DNA of 64,000 bases. Origin: Anaerolineae bacterium (GTDB lineage Bacteria; Chloroflexota; Anaerolineae; B4-G1; DUEL01). This document shows positions 18,017-26,599 of the stretch, in pieces; positions within the stretch are counted from its first letter, which is position 1; each line of letters starts with the position of its first letter. The stretch spans positions 1 through 64,000 of the forward strand of contig JAFGEI010000217.1 of NCBI GenBank assembly GCA_016931695.1, written 5' to 3'. The translations under genes and the position numbers were made by a program. Below the pieces are notes generated by a model, which was not told the DNA's origin, did not search any database, and worked only from the letters and a program-made list of their open reading frames with translations.

Positions 18017-20137
18017 CTACAAGCGCCCGCCGGGCCGCCAAATGGCTGCCAGGGCTGAGAGCAGCAGCAGCGCCGCAACGCCCCGCGCGATCCAGGCCGC
18101 GACGGGGGTGGCGGGGCGGCGGACGGAAAAGGCCGCGATGGTCAGCCAATCCTGGCCGGCCGCAGTTCCCGTGACAGGCAGCCGCTCTCCAGTCCGCCAG
18201 TCGTACAGGCCCGTGACCAGCAAATAGTCTCCGGCGGGCAGGTCGGGCGGCAGGGGAATGGTGTGGGGGTCGACGATGGTCTCGCCGGCAGCCCAGCTCC
18301 AGGGGGAGCGCGCACCATGGGCCGCTGCCCCGTCATCCTGCCAGATCAGCTCGCCGGCCGGGCCGAGCAAGTGGAGAAAGATGCTCAGGTCCTCCTCTGC
18401 CGGCTCGATGGCCTGCCAGTAGAGGACGAGGGGAATGCGATCGCCCGGGGCAGCCTGGGTGCTGCGCAGGTCGTAGCCCAGGAAGCGGTACCGTGCGCCC
18501 AGTTCGGACGGGAGCGAGTGCTCGGGGGGCGTGGCGGGGGAAGCAGCAGGGTAGAGCCAGGCATACGGCACGCCGCCAAAGGCGACCTCCCGCTCCGGTG
18601 CCCGCGCGGCGTACCGCTCCCACAGCGATCCCCACTGCTCAACCTTGTAATCGCGCACAATATAGTTGCGGTGAAAGATCAGATAGTCAGCCGGCTGGTC
18701 GATGTCGACAGTGGTGCCCCGGAAGGTCTGGTTAAAGACGTGCAGCAGCTGGGCCGCGACGGTCAGGTCCGCGGAATCCGGGTGGCTGTTGAGGGTTGCC
18801 GCCAAGTCCGCCAGGCCCTCCCCCTCTTCGCCGATCAGGATCGTCCGCGCGGCGGCCGGGGGGCCTCCCGCCAGCCAGTTGAAGGCCGTGCCGTAGGCGG
18901 GATGGTGGGGCAGGATCAGCGCGGCCTGGAGCAGCAGCGGGATGACCATCAACAGCGGGGCCAATTTCGGCCGCCCACCGGCCAGACGGCGGGCCCAGAC
19001 GGCAATGCCCGCTGCGGCCAGGACGTCCAGGGCCAGGAGGGCCGGGAGGACGTAGCGGGGCATCTTTTTGGCCGCCAGACTCATCTGGGCCAGGAAAAAG
19101 ATCGCGTAGGCAAGAAGAAGGAGGTAGTCGATGCCGTTCTGGGAGAGCCGCCGGCAGCGGAGCAAGTGGGCCGCGCCAAGAATGGCTGCGACCCCCACAA
19201 AGGCCAGCTCTACCTCGCCGGCGCGGAACCAGAGCGCCGCCGCGTAAAAGATGGGGCCCGGATCTTGGAAGGTCACCTGGTTCAGAAAAAAGGTCGGTGT
19301 ATCGTGGGCAGTGCCGGCGTGGTGCGCCAACCCCCAAGCGACGGCCGCCAGTCCTGACCCTGGTTCCACCCACATCGCGGGCCAGAGGGCAAAATAGATC
19401 ACGGCCGCGACGAGGGCCCAGGCAAGGAAGGGCAGGGTGGTGGATGAGAGCACAGTGCGAATTGCAGGCCGCGGCCCCGAGATGGCGTCGACAAGCAGGA
19501 CAAGAGCAGCAAAGGGGAGCAGGAAGAGCGCTGCGGTTTTGACCAACAGGGCCAGCCCGCCCAGCGCGGCGGAAAAGATCAGCCAGCGGGCCCGCCGCTC
19601 CCGCCGGTAGACGAGCAGCGCCAAGGCCGAAAGGAGCATCAGCGTCGCCATCCAGGCATCCAGGTGCAGAACTTTGGACTGGGTGAGATAGTAGGGGCTG
19701 AGCGCCAGGATGACGCCAGCGACCGCGGCAGCTGCGCCATCAAACAGCTTGCGCAGCAGCAGGTAGATGCCGGCGATGCCGAGGGCGATGAGGAAGGCCA
19801 GGGCCGTCACGCCGGCAGCGATCTCGGCGATGGGCACCGGCCCGAAAAAGTGGATCGGCTCAAAATCGGGCGGGACGGTGTGCGCCGCGGGCACAATACC
19901 GGAGAGCGCCCAATAAATCTTGAGGACAATGCCCACAGGCCACATCAGCCCCACGCCGGGGTGCTCCGAGTAGACAGTGTTGGCCCAGTCCCCAGCCAGC
20001 ACCGCCTCGACAAAGTGCGCAGAGCGCAGATACCAGACCAGAGGACGAGAGACCGGCTGGAGGGCGCGGGGGAGGAAGGCAAGCAGGAAGAGAAAAAGGA
20101 CAAAAATCCACCCAAGATGAAAACTGCGATATTTCAT
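18017..20137 (-). CDS. GT39-like membrane glycosyltransferase, 706 aa
   Basis: The first 400 residues form 10-12 membrane helices of the PMT_2/GT39 type (dolichyl- or polyprenyl-phosphate-sugar dependent transferases). Residues 53-62 (VYSEHPGVGL) fit the first extracellular loop, which carries the catalytic acidic residue in this family. A soluble beta-rich domain follows (about 500-660, LGARYRFLGYDLRSTQAAPGDRIPL to LLVTGLYDWRTGERLPV), then one last helix. This architecture is common in Chloroflexota. Likely role: transfer of a sugar onto a lipid or protein outside the membrane. Acceptor and sugar cannot be read from sequence. ATG 20137 begins directly at a membrane anchor. It stands alone in its transcription unit. 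Confidence 0.7.
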   Translation of the reverse strand: MKYRSFHLGWIFVLFLFLLAFLPRALQPVSRPLVWYLRSAHFVEAVLAGDWANTVYSEHPGVGLMWPVGIVLKIYWALSGIVPAAHTVPPDFEPIHFFGPVPIAEIAAGVTALAFLIALGIAGIYLLLRKLFDGAAAAVAGVILALSPYYLTQSKVLHLDAWMATLMLLSALALLVYRRERRARWLIFSAALGGLALLVKTAALFLLPFAALVLLVDAISGPRPAIRTVLSSTTLPFLAWALVAAVIYFALWPAMWVEPGSGLAAVAWGLAHHAGTAHDTPTFFLNQVTFQDPGPIFYAAALWFRAGEVELAFVGVAAILGAAHLLRCRRLSQNGIDYLLLLAYAIFFLAQMSLAAKKMPRYVLPALLALDVLAAAGIAVWARRLAGGRPKLAPLLMVIPLLLQAALILPHHPAYGTAFNWLAGGPPAAARTILIGEEGEGLADLAATLNSHPDSADLTVAAQLLHVFNQTFRGTTVDIDQPADYLIFHRNYIVRDYKVEQWGSLWERYAARAPEREVAFGGVPYAWLYPAASPATPPEHSLPSELGARYRFLGYDLRSTQAAPGDRIPLVLYWQAIEPAEEDLSIFLHLLGPAGELIWQDDGAAAHGARSPWSWAAGETIVDPHTIPLPPDLPAGDYLLVTGLYDWRTGERLPVTGTAAGQDWLTIAAFSVRRPATPVAAWIARGVAALLLLSALAAIWRPGGRL

Positions 20138-20245
20138 AGAGCACTCTCAGCAATCGATTCAGCCGGGCTGCGGCGGCAGCAATTTCCCCATATTCTGTCC
20201 AGTTTTGGGAGAAATGCAAGTCGCCGTTACCGTTACCAGGCCCAT

Positions 20246-20278
20246 TTGACTTTCTTCAGCGATATGATAGAATATCAT
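20246..20278 (+). promoter_or_regulatory. Promoter of rpsA-like gene with overlapping palindrome
   Basis: TTGACT (20246-20251), 16-base spacer, TAGAAT (20268-20273). A perfect inverted repeat ATGATA-GAA-TATCAT (20264-20278) covers the -10 box and could bind a repressor. The leader to the start codon would be about 210 bases long and contains a stem CCCGGCGT (20402-20409) with ACGCCGGG (20439-20446) just before the ribosome binding site. A second weak -10 (TATGAT) lies in its loop. Confidence 0.55.
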
Positions 20279-20488
20279 CATCTGGAGATACCTGCCCCGC
20301 GTGGCACAGTGTTTGGATCGTCCCTGCTGTTGATGCCGACTGATTATTGGAGGCGCAGCAAGACACTTTTGTGAGGTAGTCCATTGCTGGGAAGCCCTTT
20401 GCCCGGCGTTGTCTGCGCGGTGGTATGATGCGCTGACGACGCCGGGTTGTCATTCGCGGGGGGGGTAACAATCGAGGAGAGAATAGAT

Positions 20489-21994
20489 ATGGCGTCGGAA
20501 TCCTTTGCTGAACCTCAACAAGATATGGAAAGTCTATTTGAGGAACACTTGGAAGAACAAGATGATTGTGTCGCCAAGCGCGGCGATATTCGCATGGGGA
20601 CAGTGATCGAAGTGTCCAAAGATGGTGCACTAATTGACATTGGCCTCAAGCGCGAGGGGTTTGCCTCCACCGAAGACCTGCAGCGGCTGGAACGGGCACA
20701 GATGGGAGAAATCACCGCTGGAGAAGACGTGCCGGTGATGATCCTCAGCTTTGAAGGCAGCGAGGGCTATATCGCGGTCTCGGTTCACCGCGCGCGGCTG
20801 GAAGAAGATTGGCTCAAGGCCGAAAAGATGCTCGATAGTGGCGAGGTATACGAGGCCGAGATCGTCGGCCACAATCGCGGCGGCCTGACGGTCCAATTTG
20901 GCCGCATTCGTGGCTTTATCCCGCTCTCGCACATTGTCGGGCTGCCGCGCGGCATGCGGGACCCGGAGCGCCGCGACAAGCTGGCATCGATGGTGGGAGA
21001 ACAGGCAGGGCTCCGCGTCATCGAGGTCAACCGGCACCGCCAGCGGCTGATCTTTTCCCAACGGCTGGCCCACCGCACTTATCAGCGAATGCGCAAGCGC
21101 CGGCTGTTGGATGAGCTGGAGGAGGGCCAGCGCCGACGCGGCGTTGTCTCCAGCATCACCAACTTTGGCGCCTTTGTCGACCTGGGTGGCGTAGATGGAT
21201 TGGTCCACGTCTCTGAACTCTCGTGGCAGCACGTCGACAGCCCGCGGGACGTGGTCGACATTGGCGACGAGGTCGATGTCATTGTCCTGGAAGTCGACCG
21301 CTCCAGGGAGCGGATCGGCCTGAGCATCAAGCAGACCCAGGAAGACCCGTGGGAGAACGTGGACGAACGATACAGCGTGAACCAATTGGTCGAAGGGGTC
21401 GTCACGCGCGTAGTCGAGATTGGCGCCTTTGTCGAACTGGAGCCGGGGATCGAGGGGCTGCTCCACGTCAGCGAACTGGTTGGCGCCCCCAACGTCACCC
21501 CACAAGAATTGCTCGAATCGGGACAGCAGGAGCTGGTCAAGATTCTGCGCATCGAAAAGAACCGCCGCCGCATTGGCCTCAGCGCGCGGCGGGTGCGCCG
21601 CGAGGAGTGGGAAGAATGGGCCGCGGAGAAAGCGGCCCAAGAGGCAGCGGAGGCAGAAGCGGCAGCGGTTGAAGAACCGGCAGCCGAGGAAGCAGCCCAA
21701 TTCAGCGCCGAGCCGGCAGTTGAACAAGAGCCCGCCGACGAGGTAGCCAGCAAAGAACCCTCCCCTCCCCCAGTTGAGGAAGAGGAGGAACTGGCCGCCG
21801 AGCCGGCAGTTGAACAAGAGCCCGCCGACGAGACAGCCAGCGAAGAACCCTCCCCTCCCCCAGTTGAGGAAGAGGAGGAACTGGCCGCCGAGCCGGCAGT
21901 TGCAGAGAACCTCATTTCAGACACGTCAGATACAGCGGATTCCCAGTCTGCTGGCGAATCAGTGCTGACAGAGGAACTTGTTTCGGGGGAATAG
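20489..21994 (+). CDS. rpsA: Ribosomal protein S1 with four S1 domains and acidic repeat tail, 501 aa
   Basis: Four S1 RNA-binding domains: roughly 30-105 (RGDIRMGTVIEVSKDGALIDIGLKREGF), 115-190, 205-280 (GVVSSITNFGAFVDLGGVDGLVHVSE) and 292-370 (GVVTRVVEIGAFVELEPGIEGLLHVSE). S1 helps mRNA bind to the 30S subunit. After residue 385 the chain becomes Glu/Ala/Pro rich and contains two identical-length tandem units of 30 residues plus part of a third. Enteric S1 has six S1 domains; four with an acidic tail is usual in Gram-positive-like lineages. ATG 20489 follows CGAGGAGAG with an 8-base gap. infA lies 33 bases downstream and is probably cotranscribed. Confidence 0.85.
   Translation: MASESFAEPQQDMESLFEEHLEEQDDCVAKRGDIRMGTVIEVSKDGALIDIGLKREGFASTEDLQRLERAQMGEITAGEDVPVMILSFEGSEGYIAVSVHRARLEEDWLKAEKMLDSGEVYEAEIVGHNRGGLTVQFGRIRGFIPLSHIVGLPRGMRDPERRDKLASMVGEQAGLRVIEVNRHRQRLIFSQRLAHRTYQRMRKRRLLDELEEGQRRRGVVSSITNFGAFVDLGGVDGLVHVSELSWQHVDSPRDVVDIGDEVDVIVLEVDRSRERIGLSIKQTQEDPWENVDERYSVNQLVEGVVTRVVEIGAFVELEPGIEGLLHVSELVGAPNVTPQELLESGQQELVKILRIEKNRRRIGLSARRVRREEWEEWAAEKAAQEAAEAEAAAVEEPAAEEAAQFSAEPAVEQEPADEVASKEPSPPPVEEEEELAAEPAVEQEPADETASEEPSPPPVEEEEELAAEPAVAENLISDTSDTADSQSAGESVLTEELVSGE
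21707..21903 (+). repeat. 90-bp tandem repeat inside rpsA
   Basis: GCCGAGCCGGCAGTTGAACA starts at 21707 and again at 21797, with GCCGAGCCGGCAGTTG starting a partial third unit at 21887. Spacing is exactly 90 bases, so the frame is kept and each unit adds 30 residues (AEPAVEQEPADE...). The two full units differ at only a few bases, which points to recent duplication. Confidence 0.85.
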
Positions 21995-22027
21995 CTCTTT
22001 GCCCGGAACCGGGATAAGGAACATGAC

Positions 22028-22279
22028 ATGGGCAAAAAAGAGGGCAAAATAGAGGTCGAGGGCACGGTAATGGAGGCACTGCCCGGCACCCAGTTCCGCG
22101 TCGAATTGGATACCGGGCACAAAGTGTTGGCCTACCTTTCAGGCCGCATGCGCAAATACTATATCCGCATCCTGCTCGGCGACCGGGTCCGGGTGGAGCT
22201 CTCCCCCTACGATCTCGACCGCGGCCGGATCGTTTACCGATTCAAGCGGTCCGTTAGTTCAGACATGGACGAAGCATAA
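22028..22279 (+). CDS. infA: Translation initiation factor IF-1, 83 aa
   Basis: Nearly the whole protein matches the IF-1 OB fold: [20 protein letters not shown], then [19 protein letters not shown] and [22 protein letters not shown]-1 sits in the ribosomal A site during initiation. It is 83 residues instead of the usual 72, owing to a few extra residues at each end. In most bacteria infA lies in the spc/alpha ribosomal operon; here it follows the S1 gene by 33 bases, so both would share the long-leader promoter at 20246. Confidence 0.93.
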   Translation: MGKKEGKIEVEGTVMEALPGTQFRVELDTGHKVLAYLSGRMRKYYIRILLGDRVRVELSPYDLDRGRIVYRFKRSVSSDMDEA

Positions 22280-22323
22280 CCGATTCGTGACTGCCTGCCC
22301 CGCTCGCCAGCAACAGGCGGCAC

Positions 22324-22872
22324 TCACGGATCTTGCTGCTCCAAAAAGGGACGCCCCGATACTTCGGCAAACAAGCGAGCGACTTTTTGGATCGGTTCCT
22401 CGTCAGGCCCTTTGGTCAGTAACCAGCGCTCTTTTTCCCCCACCAACTCGATCAACCATTGCTCCGCCTGCACGTTGGGCGGGTCCCGCCAGACGCGGTG
22501 ACCGCAGCGCACGCCTTTCACGGCCGATATTTCATCTTGAATGACCGTTTTAGCACGGGGGAAAAGCGGGTATCGCTCGACTCTGAATTGGCCGGCCTCT
22601 ACGTCGACCACGATCCGCTCAATCCGCGGCGTAAAGCGCAGGACGAGCAAGCTTGCAATAAAGACGGCGCCTGCCGCCGTCAGAGCGATCAAAAGCCGCG
22701 TGCCGCCCATCCATGGGCCAATCAGGGCGACGATGGGAACAAATATCGCCCAGAGGATTCCCAGCGCAAGCAACGGCCGCCGGCGCGCTTCGATCACCAA
22801 CCGCCGGGCCGTGTATTCCTGAACTTGATAGCGCCCGATCTGGCGCTTTTTACCCTGCTCTTTTTCCGTCAC
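22324..22872 (-). CDS. Two-helix membrane protein of unknown function, 182 aa
   Basis: No family was recognised. Residues 1-32 are polar and basic, residues about 33-80 form two membrane helices (LLALGILWAIFVPIVALIG; LIALTAAGAVFIASLLVL), and the rest is a cytoplasmic or extracytoplasmic domain that resembles a PH-like beta fold (ERIVVDVEAGQFRVERYPLFPRAKTVIQ). Its start lies 23 bases inside the end of the histidine kinase gene, so it is the last gene of the ridA-regulator-kinase operon. It may serve the same envelope response, but that is inference from position. Confidence 0.55.
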   Translation of the reverse strand: MTEKEQGKKRQIGRYQVQEYTARRLVIEARRRPLLALGILWAIFVPIVALIGPWMGGTRLLIALTAAGAVFIASLLVLRFTPRIERIVVDVEAGQFRVERYPLFPRAKTVIQDEISAVKGVRCGHRVWRDPPNVQAEQWLIELVGEKERWLLTKGPDEEPIQKVARLFAEVSGRPFLEQQDP

Positions 22873-24283
22873 CCGACTCCTCTCGCAGCGGCAGCCGGAC
22901 CGTAAACCGGCTGCCCAGGCCGACGACGCTCTCCACGGCGACCGTACCGCCGTGCAGCTGAATCACCTCGCGGACGATGGATAACCCCAGTCCCACCCCT
23001 CCCTGGTGACGGCGCGCCCCGTCCGCCTGGTAAAAGCGCTCGAAAACACGGGGAATATGCTCGGCAGGGATTCCCTGGCCGGTGTCGGTGACCGCAATCT
23101 CGAGCCACTTGCCCTGCCGTTTCCCTGCAACCTCTATTCGACCGTTGCGAGTGTGGCGGATGGCATTGTCCAACAAGTTGACCAAGACCTGGGTCAGCCA
23201 GTCGGCGTCGCCAGTGACGATCAGCCCCTCTTCCACCGCGAGCTGCAGCACGTTGCCGGCCGCTTCCGCCTGGGGAATCATGCGCTCGACAGAGCGCGTG
23301 AGCAGCGCGGTCAGGTCGACAGGCGCGCGTTGGATATCCACCTGCCCGGCATCGAAGCGTGCCAGACCCAACAGCGCCTCGACCATGCGGCGCATCCGTT
23401 CCGCCTCGTCATAGATAACCTGCGCCGACCGCCGGACCGCCTCTTTCTCCTCAACCGTGCCGTCGAGAATCGCTTGAGAAAAACCCTGGACTGAGGTCAG
23501 CGGTGTCTTGAGCTCGTGCGAGACATTGGCGATGAAATCCCGCTGGGCCTGGTGGGTATCCGCCACGCGGCCCGCCATGTGGTTAAAAGCCTGTGCCAGG
23601 TCGCATATCTCCTGCGGGCCCGAGACCGGGGCGCGCTGTTCCAGGTCGCCCCGGGCAATGGCCCGTGCCGCCCCGGCGACTCTTTTCAGCGGACGGGAGA
23701 TGGAGCGGGTGACCAGCCAGGCAAGAAAGATGGACAGCACCAGTGCAACCAGGCCGGCTTGCAAGATGGCGGGGAGCAGGTTTTGGGCAAACCAGACCAG
23801 CAGCATGGACAAGGCCGGCGGGGCGGCAAAGACCAGGATATCATTCCGCCCCTCGGCGCCCGGGAGCACCTGCCCGACGTAGAGCCAGCGCCGGCCATCT
23901 GGGGCGCGAAAAACTCCCTGAATCCGCGCCACCGGCAGCGGACGCGATTGAGCGATCGCCAGGTCCACACCAACCCACTCTCCCCCGCTATCGAACAAGG
24001 CGACGCCCTGGGCGTCAAGCAGCAGGATTCGGGCCGCTTCTGCCCGGGCTGCCTGACCCAGCAGGTCGTGCAGCCGTTCGCGGGAAATGTTCCCCAGCGG
24101 CCCCTCCTGGAGCAAGATGCGCATCGTCTCGCGCTCCGCTCCCTCCAGGCGCTGAATCCCCATCTGCAGCCACAGCGGACTGGTGCGGACAAAGAGGAAT
24201 ATGCCAATCCCCGTCAATGCCAGGCAGACGAGAATGACAATGATATAGGAGAACAACAGGCGGGCGTTGAGCGTGCGGAGCAT
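22850..24283 (-). CDS. Membrane sensor histidine kinase, 477 aa
   Basis: Architecture: TM1 at about 8-30, an extracellular sensor of about 140 residues, TM2 about 175-198, a HAMP domain (SRPLKRVAGAARAIARGDLEQRA), the HisKA phospho-acceptor (FIANVSHELKTPLTSVQGF, His near 257) and a HATPase_c domain with N box (VNLLDNAIRHT), G1 (DTGQGIP) and G2 (GVGLGLSIV). It autophosphorylates and passes the phosphate to the response regulator encoded 12 bases upstream. The signal is unknown; the sensor region shows no PAS motif that I recognise. Overall layout is PhoR/BaeS-like. Confidence 0.88.
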   Translation of the reverse strand: MLRTLNARLLFSYIIVILVCLALTGIGIFLFVRTSPLWLQMGIQRLEGAERETMRILLQEGPLGNISRERLHDLLGQAARAEAARILLLDAQGVALFDSGGEWVGVDLAIAQSRPLPVARIQGVFRAPDGRRWLYVGQVLPGAEGRNDILVFAAPPALSMLLVWFAQNLLPAILQAGLVALVLSIFLAWLVTRSISRPLKRVAGAARAIARGDLEQRAPVSGPQEICDLAQAFNHMAGRVADTHQAQRDFIANVSHELKTPLTSVQGFSQAILDGTVEEKEAVRRSAQVIYDEAERMRRMVEALLGLARFDAGQVDIQRAPVDLTALLTRSVERMIPQAEAAGNVLQLAVEEGLIVTGDADWLTQVLVNLLDNAIRHTRNGRIEVAGKRQGKWLEIAVTDTGQGIPAEHIPRVFERFYQADGARRHQGGVGLGLSIVREVIQLHGGTVAVESVVGLGSRFTVRLPLREESGDGKRAG

Positions 24284-24295
24284 TGCTTGCGGCCT

Positions 24296-24985
24296 TTATT
24301 CGTCGACGACCAGCTTGTATCCCACGCTCAACACGGTCTCGATGCGAATGTGCAAGCTCGTCACTTTTTTGCGCAGCTGCACAATGTGGACGTCGACCGT
24401 GCGGGTCTCGCCGTAGAAATCATATCCCCAGACCCGTTCCAGCAGCTGTTCGCGGCTGAGGGCGATGCCGCGGTGCTCGACCAGCGCCTGCAGCAGCTCA
24501 AACTCCTTGGGCCGCAGCTGGACGGGCTGCCCGGCGACGGTGACCTCGCGGCGGGCGGGGTCCAGCACCAGGTCGGCCAGGTGGATGGCACTCTCTGGAC
24601 GAGAGGAGGCAGCAACACGGCGCAAGAGGGCCTTGACGCGGGCGACGATCTCGCGGGGGTTAAAGGGCTTGGTCACGTAATCGTCCGCACCCAACTCCAG
24701 GCCGACGATCTTGTCCACGTCATCGTCGCGGGCGGTCAACATAATGATCGGCAGGTCTGGCGCCACGGTGCCGCTCCGAACCCGGCGGCAGACCTCCCAC
24801 CCGTCGATTTGCGGCAGCATCAGGTCGAGCAGCAGCACGGCCGGCGGCTGCTGGGCGATCATCCGCAGCGCCGCGGCCCCATCCGACGCCGACGTAACCC
24901 GAAACCCTTCTTGTTCCAGGTACATCTGCACCAGTTCGACAATGTGCAACTCGTCGTCGACGACAAGGATCGTCTCGCCGGTCAT
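24296..24985 (-). CDS. OmpR-family response regulator, 229 aa
   Basis: The receiver domain (2-120) shows the acidic pair VVDDE, the phosphorylated Asp in LLLDLMLPQIDGWEV, the Thr in MLTAR and the Lys in VTKPFNPREI. A winged-helix DNA-binding domain (about 135-228) follows, with SREQLLERVWGYDFYGETRTVDVHI and the usual GYKL near the end. It forms a two-component pair with the kinase encoded directly downstream. Targets cannot be told from sequence; autoregulation through the ridA promoter region at 25431-25459 is possible. Confidence 0.92.
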   Translation of the reverse strand: MTGETILVVDDELHIVELVQMYLEQEGFRVTSASDGAAALRMIAQQPPAVLLLDLMLPQIDGWEVCRRVRSGTVAPDLPIIMLTARDDDVDKIVGLELGADDYVTKPFNPREIVARVKALLRRVAASSRPESAIHLADLVLDPARREVTVAGQPVQLRPKEFELLQALVEHRGIALSREQLLERVWGYDFYGETRTVDVHIVQLRKKVTSLHIRIETVLSVGYKLVVDE

Positions 24986-25021
24986 CCAGGTCTCCTGCTG
25001 GCAGCCGCCTACCCGGCCAAC

Positions 25022-25405
25022 TCAGTCGGGGGACTCGGCCACCGCCTCGATCTCGACCCTCCCGCCCAGCGGCAGCGCCGCTACCTGGACCGCCGACCGC
25101 GCAGGCGGGTTTTCGGGAAAGAATTCGGCATAGATGCTGTTCATGCGGCCAAATTCCCCCATGTCCAGCAAAAAGACGGTGGTCTTGACCACGTGCTGCA
25201 GAGAAGAGCCCACCGCTTCCAGGACCGCCCGCAGGTTCTCCAGTGCCTGCCGGGTCTGGGACTCGACGTCCTGGCCGGCAAACTCTTTGGTTCCGGGGAC
25301 GATCCCCAGCTGGCCCGCCGTATAGACGAGATCCCCAATCCGCACCGCCTGCGAATACGGGCCGACGGCGGCCGGGGCCTGATCAGTCGAAATGATCTCT
25401 TTCAT
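25022..25405 (-). CDS. ridA: RidA/YjgF reactive intermediate deaminase, 127 aa
   Basis: Full-length RidA fold. Residues 15-34 (GPYSQAVRIGDLVYTAGQLG) and the catalytic Arg in NPPARSAVQVAALPLGGRVEIEA (Arg near 104) are the family signatures. RidA hydrolyses reactive enamine/imine intermediates released by PLP enzymes such as threonine dehydratase. The family works as a trimer in the cytoplasm. It is first in an operon with the regulator and kinase and is divergent from mutY. A good promoter (TTGCAC-17-TACAAT) and GGAGGT ribosome binding site lie upstream. Confidence 0.92.
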   Translation of the reverse strand: MKEIISTDQAPAAVGPYSQAVRIGDLVYTAGQLGIVPGTKEFAGQDVESQTRQALENLRAVLEAVGSSLQHVVKTTVFLLDMGEFGRMNSIYAEFFPENPPARSAVQVAALPLGGRVEIEAVAESPD

Positions 25406-25430
25406 CTTTTACCTCCAATGGAATGGCCCC

Positions 25431-25459
25431 ATTGTAGCGCATCCCTGCCCGCAGTGCAA
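25431..25459 (-). promoter_or_regulatory. Promoter of ridA-regulator-kinase operon
   Basis: On the minus strand, TTGCAC (25459-25454), a 17-base spacer and TACAAT (25436-25431). It is back to back with the mutY promoter, 25 bases away. Confidence 0.7.
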
Positions 25460-25483
25460 GTGGAAAGAAGTGATGGGGTGCGA

Positions 25484-25513
25484 TTGGTCGAGCCGTGGCC
25501 TCTGTGGTATGAT
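25484..25513 (+). promoter_or_regulatory. Promoter of mutY, predicted leaderless transcript
   Basis: TTGGTC (25484-25489), 18-base spacer, TATGAT (25508-25513). The mutY ATG begins only six bases after the -10 box, the usual transcription start distance, and there is no Shine-Dalgarno sequence, so the mRNA should begin at or next to the start codon. Confidence 0.55.
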
Positions 25514-25519
25514 TCGCCT

Positions 25520-26593
25520 ATGAGCCGCTCTGCCGACCTGCTGGCCTGGTTTGCCCACAACGCCCGCGACTTGCCCTGGCGGCACAACCGCACCCCCTAC
25601 CGGGTCTGGGTTGCAGAAGTGATGCTGCAGCAGACGCGGGTCGAGACGGTGATTCATTACTACGAACGCTTCACAAGCCGTTTCCCCACCCTGCCATCGC
25701 TGGCAGACGCTTCGCTGGAGGAGGTGCTCCAACTGTGGGAGGGATTGGGCTACTATGCCCGCGCCCGCAACTTGCACGCCGCCGCCCGTCTCGTGGCAGC
25801 AGAACAGGGAGGACAATTGCCCACTACCTGCGAGGAACTGCGGGCCCTGCCCGGATTCGGCCCCTACATCGCCGCGGCGGTCGCCTCGATCGCCTTCGGC
25901 CAGCCCGCCGTCGCCATCGACGGCAATGCCCGCCGCGTGGCGAGCCGCGTTTGGGCCATCGAAGGGGACCCCCGCTGTCCGCCGGCGCGGCAAAAGGTGG
26001 CCCAGCTGCTGCGCTCCCTGCTTCCCGCCGACCGTCCCGGAGTTTTTAACGAAGCGGTGATGGAACTGGGGGCCACCGTCTGCCTGCCGCGCCGCCCACG
26101 CTGCCAGCGCTGCCCCTGGGCCGCCGGCTGCCAGGCTCACCAGGCCGGGCGCGAGGACGAATTCCCCCACCGCTCTCCCCGTCGCACGGTTCCCCACCAC
26201 GACGTGGCAGCCGCCGTGCTGCAGCAAGACAGCGGACAGGTGCTGGTCACCCGCCGGGCACTGGACGATTTTTTGGGCGGCCTGTGGTCGTTCCCCTGCG
26301 GCAAGCAGGAGGGGGGAGAGAGCCTGGAAGATTGCCTGGCGCGGACGCTGGCAGCGAGTTTGGGCATCGAGGTCGACGTGCAGGAGCAGCTGCTGACCCT
26401 GAAACACGCCTACACCCACTTTCGCATCACGCTGCACGCCTTTCGCTGCCGCTTGAGAGCCGGGAGCCCGCGCTGCCACGAGTGTGTGGACGTCCGTTGG
26501 GTAGCCCCACCTGGCCTGGACGAGCTGGCCATGTCGGCCGTCGACCGGCGCATCGCGCAGTTTGTCCAGCACAAGGGGCCGCAAGGGAAATGA
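25520..26593 (+). CDS. mutY: Adenine DNA glycosylase MutY, 357 aa
   Basis: MutY removes adenine mispaired with 8-oxoguanine. Visible features: catalytic Glu33 in AEVMLQQT, helix-hairpin-helix LPGFGPYIAAAV (110-121), catalytic Asp134 in AIDGNARRV, and the [4Fe-4S] ligands Cys188-x6-Cys195-x2-Cys198-x5-Cys204. From about 220 a NUDIX-like 8-oxoguanine recognition domain follows (LVTRRALDDFLGGLWSFP). All key residues are present and length matches E. coli MutY (350). ATG 25520 was chosen because it is where homology begins and is preceded directly by a -10 box. Confidence 0.95.
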   Translation: MSRSADLLAWFAHNARDLPWRHNRTPYRVWVAEVMLQQTRVETVIHYYERFTSRFPTLPSLADASLEEVLQLWEGLGYYARARNLHAAARLVAAEQGGQLPTTCEELRALPGFGPYIAAAVASIAFGQPAVAIDGNARRVASRVWAIEGDPRCPPARQKVAQLLRSLLPADRPGVFNEAVMELGATVCLPRRPRCQRCPWAAGCQAHQAGREDEFPHRSPRRTVPHHDVAAAVLQQDSGQVLVTRRALDDFLGGLWSFPCGKQEGGESLEDCLARTLAASLGIEVDVQEQLLTLKHAYTHFRITLHAFRCRLRAGSPRCHECVDVRWVAPPGLDELAMSAVDRRIAQFVQHKGPQGK

Positions 26594-26599
26594 GCGGGC

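Noticed and set aside
21100..21994. S1-like gene as RNase E/G or PNPase fragment
   Set aside because: Four S1 domains in a row with no nuclease motif fit ribosomal protein S1 better.
23516..25519. Long upstream extension of the mutY frame
   Set aside because: It runs antisense through the kinase, regulator and ridA genes; MutY homology starts at 25520 with a promoter just before it.
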